Positions 1 through 7,151 of a DNA stretch of 20,892 nucleotides are shown one piece after another. The DNA is taken from assembly GCA_024681215.1 (NCBI GenBank), contig JAILBG010000101.1, positions 1 through 20,892 on the forward strand, given 5' to 3'. A model generated the notes under the pieces. The model was not told the origin of the DNA. It saw nothing but the letters and a program-made list of their open reading frames with translations, and made no database searches. The position numbers and the translations under genes are program-made. This stretch comes from RUG563 sp024681215. Its GTDB lineage: Bacteria; Bacillota; Clostridia; Christensenellales; Aristaeellaceae. Numbering within the stretch: position 1 is the stretch's first letter; the number at the start of each line of letters is the position of its first letter.

Positions 1-24
1 GCCATCTTCCGGGCCAGCAGATAA
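1..24 (+). CDS. Possible last codons of an upstream gene (partial)
   Basis: Frame 1 reads seven codons (AIFRASR) and then TAA at 22-24, directly before the AraC-type gene on the same strand. This would fit the end of a gene that begins outside the window. Eight codons are far too few to identify a protein or to exclude a chance open frame. The 34 bases between this stop and the next ATG hold no clear promoter or terminator, so the following gene could be co-transcribed with it. Confidence 0.25.
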   Translation, partial: AIFRASR

Positions 25-58
25 CAGGGCGGACAGCCCGGGACAGCGGTGAGAAAGC

Positions 59-922
59 ATGAATTTCAGTCAATACGAAAACTACGGGTTTGACCGTTTC
101 AGCGCCATCAATCTGTCCACCGGCTACAAGGAGCGCAGCTACCAGGCCCACTGGCATCCCTACGGAGAGATCGTGCTGGTGGGCCCTGGGAAGACCAACG
201 TCTTCATGGTGAACCAGCGCACCTATGAGCTGGTGGAGGGTGATTTCCTGCTGATCTGGCCCATGGAGATGCACGGGATCATCGACGCAGACCGGGAGAG
301 ATCCCTTATTATCCAGTTCAGCAACGCCTTCATGAACTCCCTCTTCGACCTCCAGCGGATCATGCACTTCTACCGGAATCTGCATGTGCTGTGCATCAAC
401 GCCCATCCGCAGCTGGTTGCGGGGCTGACCGACATCGCCAACCGGATGAGGGAGATCTACCTGGCGGCGGCACCCGACCGGGAGCTGCGCTGCTGCATTT
501 TGCTGATGGAATTCATGCTGACCCTGGACGAACACCGGGACGAGTTCATGCCGGAGATCCGCAGCGGGGATCCTTACAGCTGCAACGACACCGTCATGCG
601 CCGGCTGGTCATGGTCACGGACTACATCAAGAACAACCTCACCGCGGACGATCTGTCCCAGGGCGCCATGGCCCGGATGGCCGGCATCAGCAAGGACTAT
701 TTCTCCCGAATCTTCCGCAGCGTCACGGGGATGAACTACAGCAAGTGGCTGAACATGATCCGGATGGAGCGGGCCTCGGAGCTCCTGACCCACCGGGACA
801 TGACCATGACGGAGATTGCCATGAGTGCCGGCTTCCAGAGCATCTCCAGCTTCAACCGGGTGTTCCGGGCCGAGAAGGGCATGTCCCCGGGGGAGTACCG
901 GGCCCTGCTGGACCGGCCCTAG
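59..922 (+). CDS. AraC-family transcriptional regulator
   Basis: A 287-residue DNA-binding regulator of the AraC/XylS type, presumably cytoplasmic. The N-terminal half (about 20-90) looks like a cupin-type sensing domain, with the HWHPYGEIVLV stretch at 31-41 typical of AraC sensors that bind a sugar or other small ligand. The C-terminal 100 residues hold two helix-turn-helix motifs: one near 198-219 (LSQGAMARMAGISKDYFSRI) and one near 248-270 (MTMTEIAMSAGFQSISSFNRVF), ending in the usual GMSPGEYR signature. Length is normal for the family. The ATG at 59 has only a weak upstream purine run (GTGAGA). The next gene is a glycoside hydrolase remnant, so the regulator may once have controlled a sugar-degrading gene; whether it acts on the large operon on the other strand cannot be told from sequence. 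Family assignment is firm; ligand and targets are unknown. Confidence 0.93.
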   Translation: MNFSQYENYGFDRFSAINLSTGYKERSYQAHWHPYGEIVLVGPGKTNVFMVNQRTYELVEGDFLLIWPMEMHGIIDADRERSLIIQFSNAFMNSLFDLQRIMHFYRNLHVLCINAHPQLVAGLTDIANRMREIYLAAAPDRELRCCILLMEFMLTLDEHRDEFMPEIRSGDPYSCNDTVMRRLVMVTDYIKNNLTADDLSQGAMARMAGISKDYFSRIFRSVTGMNYSKWLNMIRMERASELLTHRDMTMTEIAMSAGFQSISSFNRVFRAEKGMSPGEYRALLDRP

Positions 923-1081
923 CCATTCCAAGGAAAACAGGGACCCACCTGTGGTGATTCTCATCGACAATGGTTTATCTTGTTTTTCTCAAACGAACAA
1001 GAAAAAAGATAAAGATAGGCGCCCCCGAAGAGGCGGTACCGGCACTCAGTCAAAGATCAATTCGTCCAGCACAGTTTCCTC

Positions 1082-1900
1082 AGCCCGCTGGCGGATGCTG
1101 TTCATCCGGGATATCCACCCCAACTGGTCCGAAGCCTTCAGCTGCTCATCGACCTCTTCAGCCTCCGCCATGCCAAGGACGCGGAAAAGAAGCTGGTCAT
1201 CGTGGCCAACTGCATCGACCCCGACACCTTCCTGCTGGAGCAGGGCGACGCCGTGCTGGGCCTCACCTTCTCCCGTCCCGCGGACCACGGCACCGGCGCC
1301 GGCGGCTTCATCACCACCACCGAGCCCATCGTGTTCGCCCAGCTGCTCTTCGGCGACGCCCAGCCCACCGGCATGGTGGTCAAGGAGCTGGCCCGGGATT
1401 CCGCCATGGATAACGCCCAGTAGAAAGACCTGGCCGGTGATCAGGGCGCGAACCAGTGGGTGCGCATGATGCTGCTGGCCACCATGAAGACCAGCGAAAA
1501 CAACACCACCCCCAACAACTGGGGCGATCCCCTGATCCAGTACAAGTACGGCATGAAGTACGGCGCGCAGCCCGAATTCGTGTACGACGCGCTGGTGCTG
1601 CCCCGGGCCACCCATGAGGTGACCACCGAGTCCAACGGCTCCACCCAGACCAAATATGAATCCGTGGTGGAAACCAAGGCCGGCGAGCCCTTCAATGCCT
1701 ATGTGCTGCTGTGGAACAACGGCGACGACGGCATCACCACCGTGCAGGCCACCTGCGACGGCGAAGTGATCGCGGAAAAGATCATGGCCGTGTGCGGCGG
1801 CTCCTGGCGCGTGGTGGAAATGACCCTCACCGTGGATCAGCCCGGCGAGCACGTCATCACCGTGGGCGACCTGAGCAAAACCATCCAGATCGTCGAATGA
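1082..1900 (+). pseudogene. Decayed C-terminal part of a glycoside hydrolase, probably family 3
   Basis: One frame reads protein-like sequence from about 1082 to the TGA at 1898-1900, broken only by a TAG at 1421-1423. The first half contains KKLVIVANCIDP, DAVLGLTFS and LFGDAQPTGMV; the second half contains TPNNWGDPLIQYKYGMKYG and then an Ig-like tail ending in GEHVITVGDLSKTIQIVE. This order (sheet strand, FGD.xPTG segment, YKYGM.YG segment, fibronectin-like tail) is what the C-terminal half of GH3 beta-glucosidase-type enzymes looks like. The N-terminal catalytic barrel is absent: upstream in this frame there is a TAG at 1016-1018 and no ATG, only a GTG at 1202. About 273 codons remain of a family usually above 700 residues. 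The TAG falls where a Trp would fit (AQ-stop-KDLAGDQG), so a TGG to TAG change is likely. It is probably non-functional. The GH3 assignment is from memory of motifs. Confidence 0.6.
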
Positions 1901-1920
1901 TCCTCCGGAAACAAACTATC

Positions 1921-1950
1921 GGCCCGGCTGCCAGCAAAGGCAGCCGGGCC
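1921..1950 (+). terminator. Rho-independent terminator between convergent units
   Basis: A perfect 12-bp GC-rich stem (GGCCCGGCTGCC / GGCAGCCGGGCC) with a 6-base loop (AGCAAA) is followed on the plus strand by TTTCATT. It lies 20 bases after the stop of the glycoside hydrolase remnant. On the minus strand the stem is followed by GATAGTTTGTTT, which is moderately T-rich, so it may also stop the eleven-gene minus-strand operon that ends at 2001. No other terminator is visible between the two units. Confidence 0.85.
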
Positions 1951-2000
1951 TTTCATTGTGATCCCGGAAACGACCAGCGGAAGGGGAATATATCGGTTTT

Positions 2001-3584
2001 TCAGAGGAAAGAGATTTTTTTGAGGCGCACGGCGCCGGCTTTTGCCGTGATTCTGACCGTTTGCTTCTCCGTATCCTGCGGCAGCGGGATCGCCGCGGTA
2101 TACTGATGAACGCCGGGCGAAACCGTCAGATCCGTTTTCTGGGATCCCGCCGTTACTTCCAGAAGGGCGTCCCTTTCCGCGTGGGCGTCGATGCGGCAGC
2201 GCAGGGACGGCCCGCCGGCCGAAACGGTGTAGGCGGCGAATTCCCCTTCGTGGAGAACCAGCGCGAACCGATCCCACTGGCTGTCGAACGCGAACCGTGG
2301 GGCGCCCGCTTCCCGGTCATGGCAGATGCACATCCCGGTATTCTGCCGGTAATCGTCCTCCGCCGGGTGGGAAGAGCCGCTGTATGAAACGCCCCTGCCG
2401 GGCAGCTCGTCGAAATCCGCGGCATAGAGGGAAAACGGCGGCCTGCGGAGCACGTGCCGCATGACGGAGGCGTTGCAATCGCAGTTTTCAAGGAGGATAT
2501 TTTCCAGATATTCGTTCAGGATCTGCCTGGATTTTTCAAAGCCGGGGTGTTTTCCGCCGCGCACATAGTCCAGGATCAGGTCATAGTCCCTGGGCTTCCG
2601 GACGGAATAGGGAGAATTGGTGCAGTTCAGCTTTTTCCATGGCCAAAGATTGACGCCGATCCCCAGGCGCATTGCCAGCGGATAGAGCGCGGCGTACCAT
2701 TCATTGCTGTTTTCGCCCGATTCGCCCAGCCACAGCGGCACGTCGATTTCCGCCGCCTTGTCCATATATCGCTGCAGGCTGGCGATGTCCGGCCCGCCGG
2801 CGTAGCGATGGAAATGCAGCGCCATGTTCTCGTCCAAGCGCTCATGGAAGATGCGCAGGTCCGTCGCCCAATGGGCGCCCTCGATGGTCAGCAGGTGGTT
2901 TGGGTCCGCCTCCCGGACGGTCCTCGCCAGATCGCGGTAATGCTGCTCCAGGACCGGAAGGTATGCGTCGCAGTTTTTTTCGTCCTTGCCCGGAGCGATG
3001 GGCTCGTTCAGCAGATCGTAGCCGCCCACGATCTCCCGCTCCCGGTTCATTTCTGCCAGCCTGCGCCACAGCGCCAGGGATTTTTTCAGATTGTCCGCAT
3101 CCATGAACAGGCGGGGCCGGTCGTCGATGCAGTTGTCAATGTTGGCGCCGGTCTGTCCGCCCGGAGCGCAGTGCATGTCCAGAAAGACGTACAGGCCGTA
3201 TTTTTCGCACTGATCGATCCTTGTTTTCAGCTCCTCAAATCCTTCCTCACGCCATACGATGCCCTCGCCCTCCTCCATGAACTGCCTGTAATCCAGCGGG
3301 ATGCGGACGGAATTGCAGCCCAGGTCCCGCATGGCCCGGAAATCCGCTTCGGAAATGTACCGTTCCTGAAAGACGGCCCAGAACCTGCGGGCATATTCCC
3401 TGCCCGCAAGCTCCGCGATCACCTGCTCGATCCGGCGGGACCGGTCAAACCGCGGGGTATCAAAAGCGCCCCACATATAGCCTTCCTTCACGTACAGGTT
3501 GCCCAGGCCCCAGCCCAGCAGCAGCACGTCTTTCCCGGTGCCGTCCACGATCCTTCTTCCGTCTCTGTGCAAAAATCCGCTCAT
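2001..3584 (-). CDS. GH5-type cytoplasmic glucanase with C-terminal beta-sandwich domain
   Basis: A 527-residue enzyme with a cellulase-superfamily (GH5-like) TIM barrel over about residues 10-360. Visible landmarks are the barrel arginine in NSVRIPL (R94), HCAPGGQ (138-144), the acid/base glutamate in DLLNEP (E194), HFHRY (257-261), and the probable nucleophile in LWLGESG (E288). The HCAPGGQ.G segment resembles GH5 enzymes acting on beta-1,3- or beta-1,6-glucans, but the subfamily is uncertain. Residues about 370-527 form a separate region rich in beta-strand character and may be a carbohydrate-binding or accessory beta-sandwich. There is no signal peptide, so it should act in the cytosol on imported oligosaccharides. 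Start ATG at 3584 follows an AGAGGA site. It is the last gene of the minus-strand operon, 9 bases after the preceding GH16 gene. Fold and catalytic pair are confident; substrate is inference from the two GH16 neighbours. Confidence 0.85.
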   Translation of the reverse strand: MSGFLHRDGRRIVDGTGKDVLLLGWGLGNLYVKEGYMWGAFDTPRFDRSRRIEQVIAELAGREYARRFWAVFQERYISEADFRAMRDLGCNSVRIPLDYRQFMEEGEGIVWREEGFEELKTRIDQCEKYGLYVFLDMHCAPGGQTGANIDNCIDDRPRLFMDADNLKKSLALWRRLAEMNREREIVGGYDLLNEPIAPGKDEKNCDAYLPVLEQHYRDLARTVREADPNHLLTIEGAHWATDLRIFHERLDENMALHFHRYAGGPDIASLQRYMDKAAEIDVPLWLGESGENSNEWYAALYPLAMRLGIGVNLWPWKKLNCTNSPYSVRKPRDYDLILDYVRGGKHPGFEKSRQILNEYLENILLENCDCNASVMRHVLRRPPFSLYAADFDELPGRGVSYSGSSHPAEDDYRQNTGMCICHDREAGAPRFAFDSQWDRFALVLHEGEFAAYTVSAGGPSLRCRIDAHAERDALLEVTAGSQKTDLTVSPGVHQYTAAIPLPQDTEKQTVRITAKAGAVRLKKISFL

Positions 3585-3593
3585 TTTATCCTC

Positions 3594-4334
3594 TCATTTC
3601 TCACCCGGCTTCTGATATACCCGCACATAATCCACGGCCATTTCACAGGGGAAATCCGCCTCCCGCACGGGGCCGCCCATGAAGCCGCCCACGGCGACGT
3701 TCAGGATCAGGAAAAAGGGCTGATCGAAGGGCCAGGTTTCCGGGTCGCCGGCCCCGTTCCGCGGATATCTGCACACCTCATTCCCGTCCAGCAGATAGGA
3801 AACGGCGTCCCGCGTCCACTCCAGGCCGAAAACGTGAAAATCCCGGGTGGCGCCGGGGCAGTATACGCTGACGGACCGCTGCCGATCCGGCGGACGCATG
3901 TGGTTGAGCGCTTCCGAATGCAGGCTGTACACCAGCGTGTCCGGGTTCAGCATGGTATGCTCCATCATATCGATTTCGCCGCACAAAGGCCAGCGCACCC
4001 CCTGCCTGGAGGAGACGGGCATCAGCCAGATCGCTGGCCAGGAGCCCGCCGCGTCCGGGATTTTCGCCCGCACCTCAAAATAGCCGTACTGCCAGGCGGC
4101 GTGCGGATAGGTGACCATCCGGGCGGAGGTAAATTCCCGGTCTTCATACGGCGCTTTGAGCGCCCGGATATGCAGCCGTCCGTCCCGGACGAAGGCGTTT
4201 TCCGGCCGGTCCGTATAGGCCTGGATTTCCCGGTTGTGCCAATGCGCGCCGACCTCAAAGGACCATTTGTCCGCGTCCGGCCTTCCCTCGGCCGCAAATT
4301 CGTCCGCCCATACGAGACGGTAATCTTCCTTCAT
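3594..4334 (-). CDS. GH16 laminarinase-like glucanase without signal peptide
   Basis: A 246-residue family 16 glycoside hydrolase made of the catalytic jelly roll alone. The active-site motif is GEIDMMEH with E120 (nucleophile), D122 and E125 (acid/base); LVWADEF near the start, GSWPAIWLMP before the motif and VDYVRVYQ at the end are standard laminarinase-type landmarks. I choose the ATG at 4334 because AAGGAG sits 7 bases upstream and the protein then starts right at the GH16 fold. The frame stays open far upstream (to 5087), but that stretch is an arginine-rich shadow of the neighbouring gene. Most GH16 laminarinases are secreted; this one has no signal peptide and should be cytosolic. It follows the secreted GH16 gene by 14 bases and precedes the GH5 gene by 9. 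Likely endo-acting on beta-1,3- or mixed-linkage glucan fragments. Confidence 0.9.
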   Translation of the reverse strand: MKEDYRLVWADEFAAEGRPDADKWSFEVGAHWHNREIQAYTDRPENAFVRDGRLHIRALKAPYEDREFTSARMVTYPHAAWQYGYFEVRAKIPDAAGSWPAIWLMPVSSRQGVRWPLCGEIDMMEHTMLNPDTLVYSLHSEALNHMRPPDRQRSVSVYCPGATRDFHVFGLEWTRDAVSYLLDGNEVCRYPRNGAGDPETWPFDQPFFLILNVAVGGFMGGPVREADFPCEMAVDYVRVYQKPGEK

Positions 4335-4348
4335 GCCGTTTCTCCTTA

Positions 4349-5311
4349 TCAGTCTGTCTGCCCGGTCAGCGCCAGGATCTCCGGGCTTTGATAAACGCGG
4401 ATGTAATCCACCTGGAAGGCGGCGGGCAGGCAGTCTTCGTCGATCCCCCCGGCGCCGCCCCAGTCGCCGCCGAAGGCCAGATTGACAAGCAGATGCATCC
4501 GGCGGTCGAAAGGCCATACTTCCTGCGTGGGCGACGCGGTAAAGTCCGCGGGCCGGTACGTCCAGGTCACGTTTCCGTCCACGGAAAAAATGATCTGATC
4601 CGGCAGCCATTCCACGCCGTAGGTGTGGAAATCCTCGCATACGCCCGGCACCCGAAGGCTCCTGTTCCGGGCGGCGCCGCCGTGATAGCGCTCCACGTGG
4701 ATGCTCTGCACGATCACGTTGGGGTTGTAGCCCACGTGTTCCATGATGTCGATTTCGCCCGAGGCGGGCCAGGCGCCGTAAGCCCAGTCCGTGGGCAGCA
4801 TCCAGACGGCGGGCCAGGTGCCCACGCCCGCGGGCAGCTTCGCCCGGGCCTCCACCTTGCAGTACAGCCAGTCGCCTGCGTTCCGGGTGACCATGCGGCA
4901 GGAGGTATACGCCATGCCGCCCATCCGTTCCTTCCGGGCTTCGATGGTCAGCACCCCGTCGGCGACGCGGGCGTTGTCCCCCCGCGTGTAGTACTGCAGT
5001 TCGTGATTCCCCCAGCCGCTGCCGCCGGTATCGTAGCGCCAGCGGGCGGGATCGGGCTTTCCCTCTCCGTCGAATTCCTCGGCCCATACCAATTCATAGG
5101 TGAGCGCGTCATGATCGTATTCGTACCCCGTGGCCTTGAGCCGGCTTTCGTCGATCCGGTGCTTTTCCGGGTCCACATAGGCGTCCGAAACGTCCTGGCC
5201 CGTATGGAAGGCGTCCTCCCGCCGGGGCAGCCCCCCGGCATGGGCCGGGCTGCAGGCGCACAGGAGCAGGGCCGCAAGGGCGGAAGCGAGCCATGATTTC
5301 GTTTTCTTCAT
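4349..5311 (-). CDS. GH16 laminarinase-like glucanase, secreted lipoprotein
   Basis: A 320-residue family 16 glycoside hydrolase. The N-terminus (MKKTKSWLASALAALLLCAC) is a signal peptide with a lipobox-like LCAC, which suggests lipid attachment at C20 and display on the outer face of the membrane; cleavage by signal peptidase I after AHA is an alternative. About 45 residues of linker lead to the jelly roll starting at LVWAEEF (74-80). The catalytic motif GEIDIMEH gives E186 (nucleophile), D188 and E191 (acid/base); VDYIRVYQ marks the end of the fold. The architecture fits an endo-beta-1,3-glucanase (laminarinase) that cuts polysaccharide at the cell surface to fragments for the ABC importers encoded just upstream. 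It starts 6 bases after the permease stop, with GGGAG as ribosome binding site. It is paralogous to the next gene, which lacks the export signal. Confidence 0.92.
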   Translation of the reverse strand: MKKTKSWLASALAALLLCACSPAHAGGLPRREDAFHTGQDVSDAYVDPEKHRIDESRLKATGYEYDHDALTYELVWAEEFDGEGKPDPARWRYDTGGSGWGNHELQYYTRGDNARVADGVLTIEARKERMGGMAYTSCRMVTRNAGDWLYCKVEARAKLPAGVGTWPAVWMLPTDWAYGAWPASGEIDIMEHVGYNPNVIVQSIHVERYHGGAARNRSLRVPGVCEDFHTYGVEWLPDQIIFSVDGNVTWTYRPADFTASPTQEVWPFDRRMHLLVNLAFGGDWGGAGGIDEDCLPAAFQVDYIRVYQSPEILALTGQTD

Positions 5312-5317
5312 TTTCTT

Positions 5318-6232
5318 TTACTCTCCCGTAATGCCGGTATTTTCAATGCCCTGAATGAATTTCCGCTGAACGAACACGTACAGAAGCACCAGCGGTGAAA
5401 TGGAGATCAACGTGGCGGACATTTTGTAGGCTTCGTTCAGGCGGAACGCGCCGCCCACCGCGGACGCGGCGCTGTCGAATTCGCTGTTGAACATATCCAG
5501 CTTGGAGGGCAGCAGCGCCAGATTGCCCCGGAGCAGGGTGCCTGTCATATAGGTTTCATTCCAGTTCCAGACGAAGGAGAACAGGAACACCACCAGGATC
5601 GTGCTGCCGGAGATCCTTACCACGATGGACCAGAACACCCGCCAGGCGGAGGCCCCGTCGATTTCCGCCGCCTCGTCCAGCACCCGGGGGATCATGTTGA
5701 AGGACGTATAGAAAATCAGGATCAGCACGGCGGAGTAAACGCCCTGGCCCAGCACCGCCATGGCGATCTGGGGGATCACCGTGCCCACCAGCTGCACCCC
5801 CGTGGCGGTCTGCGCCGTGACCAGCATCATCAGCCGCGGCACCATCAGCACGGGAACCGGCATGATAAAGGTCAGAATGATCATGACGAACCAGAGCTTT
5901 TTCCCTTTGAAATCGTACCGGGACAGGGCATACGCCGTCATCGCGGATACCACCGTCTGGGCCGTCGCCAGTCCGCCGGAGAAGAGGATGGAATTCTTCA
6001 GCGTCTCTTTCAGCTTCAGTACCTGCGCGGCGATCCGCAGATTGTCGAAGGACCAGCTTTTGGGGATCCAGGCGACGGAAGGATCCACGATATCCGCCGG
6101 AGACATCATGGCCTTGGCGATCATTTCCAGGATCGGCTCCAGATACACGAATCCGATGCAGATCAGCACGAAATAGACGGCGATCTTCCCGGGCACGCCG
6201 CGCAGCCTTTTGAACCGCCCTTTCTTTCTCAT
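5318..6232 (-). CDS. Carbohydrate ABC transporter permease, MalG-like (second pair)
   Basis: A 304-residue inner-membrane permease of the CUT1 sugar importer class, with about six membrane segments (first near residues 17-38). The cytoplasmic coupling loop EAAEIDGASAW (187-197) is the EAA motif that docks the ATPase. The usual proline later in that loop (VPxxKP in the other three permeases here) is replaced by arginine at residue 206 (VVRISGS), which is unusual. I choose the ATG at 6232, which overlaps the stop of the preceding permease as ATGA; the open frame further upstream is a shadow of that gene. It should pair with that permease to form the channel. No ATP-binding subunit is encoded here, so a shared MsmK-type ATPase elsewhere is presumed. 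Confidence 0.92.
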   Translation of the reverse strand: MRKKGRFKRLRGVPGKIAVYFVLICIGFVYLEPILEMIAKAMMSPADIVDPSVAWIPKSWSFDNLRIAAQVLKLKETLKNSILFSGGLATAQTVVSAMTAYALSRYDFKGKKLWFVMIILTFIMPVPVLMVPRLMMLVTAQTATGVQLVGTVIPQIAMAVLGQGVYSAVLILIFYTSFNMIPRVLDEAAEIDGASAWRVFWSIVVRISGSTILVVFLFSFVWNWNETYMTGTLLRGNLALLPSKLDMFNSEFDSAASAVGGAFRLNEAYKMSATLISISPLVLLYVFVQRKFIQGIENTGITGE

Positions 6233-7140
6233 ACCATCACTTCCTTGACCTTTTTCTCCCGGAATATCAGGAACGCGGCGCCGATGACCAGCAGCACCAG
6301 GATCCCGTACAGCCAGGCGTAGGTGGCGGCGTATCCCAGGCCGCTGGCCGTATTGTTGGTGGCCGTTTTGATCAGGCCGTAAATATCGCTGGTGTCGTAA
6401 GCGCCCAGCTGCACGATGGTGAAGATGGACGCCACCAGCGCCGTGGGCTTCGCCATGGGCACCGTGATTTTCCACAGCACCTGCCATTCGTTGGCCCCGT
6501 CGATCCGCGCCGCTTCATACAGGGATATATTGATCCGCTGCAGGGTGCTGATGAACAGCACGATGGGGATGCCGGTGAACCACAGGATCATGGAAAGCTG
6601 ATCGAAGATCTCCTCCAGGAACAGGGTGAGCGACGGGGAATAGCTGTAGAGGATGCGAAAGATCCAGATGCTTTTGTATACTTCGCTGACCCCCTGGGAG
6701 AGGGCGATGGCTTCGTCCGCGCTGTCCAGGATCTGGCTCATCACCGGGCCGGAGAGGATGATGATGGGCAGGAAATAAATGATCCGCATGAGGGTACGGC
6801 CCACCTTGATCTTATTCAGCAGGTACGCCAGGATAAAGGAAACGACGATGATGATGAAGGTGTAGGGGATCACCATGCCCAGGAAGGACAGCAGCGCCGG
6901 AGTAAATTCCGTGTTCCGGAAAAAGGCGGTATAGTAATTGTCCATGCCGATAAAGGAGAGCTCGTAGCCCTTGATGGTGGAGCTGACGCTGCAGAAGCTG
7001 AGCACGATGGTCATGAGAAACGGGATCAGCGAAAACACCACGAAGCCCAGGATCCACGGGCCCATGAAAAAGTAGCCCAGGCGATTCTGCTTTCTTTTCA
7101 TATAGCTGCCTTTTCGGCTTTTTCTCCGCTTCGTTGCCAT
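6229..7140 (-). CDS. Sugar ABC transporter permease, MalF-like (second pair)
   Basis: A 303-residue membrane protein of the CUT1 permease family. It opens with a very basic cytoplasmic tail (ATKRRKSRKGSYMKRKQN), then a first membrane segment near 22-48 and further segments to residue ~292. The EAA loop reads EAARIDGANEWQVLWKITVP, starting at E209, and is fully consensus. Start ATG at 7140 has an ideal AGGAGG seven bases upstream; the frame upstream of it overlaps the DUF5696 gene and is not coding. It begins 11 bases after the DUF5696 stop and overlaps the MalG-like partner by 4 bases, so this pair is translationally coupled. It is likely to import oligosaccharides, but no dedicated solute-binding gene lies next to it; the binding proteins encoded upstream in the operon may serve it. 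Confidence 0.92.
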   Translation of the reverse strand: MATKRRKSRKGSYMKRKQNRLGYFFMGPWILGFVVFSLIPFLMTIVLSFCSVSSTIKGYELSFIGMDNYYTAFFRNTEFTPALLSFLGMVIPYTFIIIVVSFILAYLLNKIKVGRTLMRIIYFLPIIILSGPVMSQILDSADEAIALSQGVSEVYKSIWIFRILYSYSPSLTLFLEEIFDQLSMILWFTGIPIVLFISTLQRINISLYEAARIDGANEWQVLWKITVPMAKPTALVASIFTIVQLGAYDTSDIYGLIKTATNNTASGLGYAATYAWLYGILVLLVIGAAFLIFREKKVKEVMV

Positions 7141-7151
7141 ATTGCCTCCTG

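Noticed and set aside
979..1001. CTTGTT / AACAAG inverted repeat after the AraC gene
   Set aside because: Only 6 AT-rich base pairs with an 11-base loop, followed by A-rich rather than T-rich sequence on the plus strand; too weak to call a terminator or operator.
1046..1852. Minus-strand open frame of 268 codons opposite the glycoside hydrolase remnant
   Set aside because: Its His/Gly/Val-rich composition is typical of antisense shadows, and the plus strand holds conserved GH3-like motifs.
2454..4391. Plus-strand open frame of 645 codons across the GH5 and GH16 genes
   Set aside because: It crosses two well-supported minus-strand genes and shows no recognisable protein features.
4335..5087. 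In-frame extension of the cytoplasmic GH16 gene to 497 residues
   Set aside because: The extra part is arginine- and glycine-rich shadow sequence lying over the secreted GH16 gene; a clear AAGGAG site and the natural start of the fold lie at 4334.
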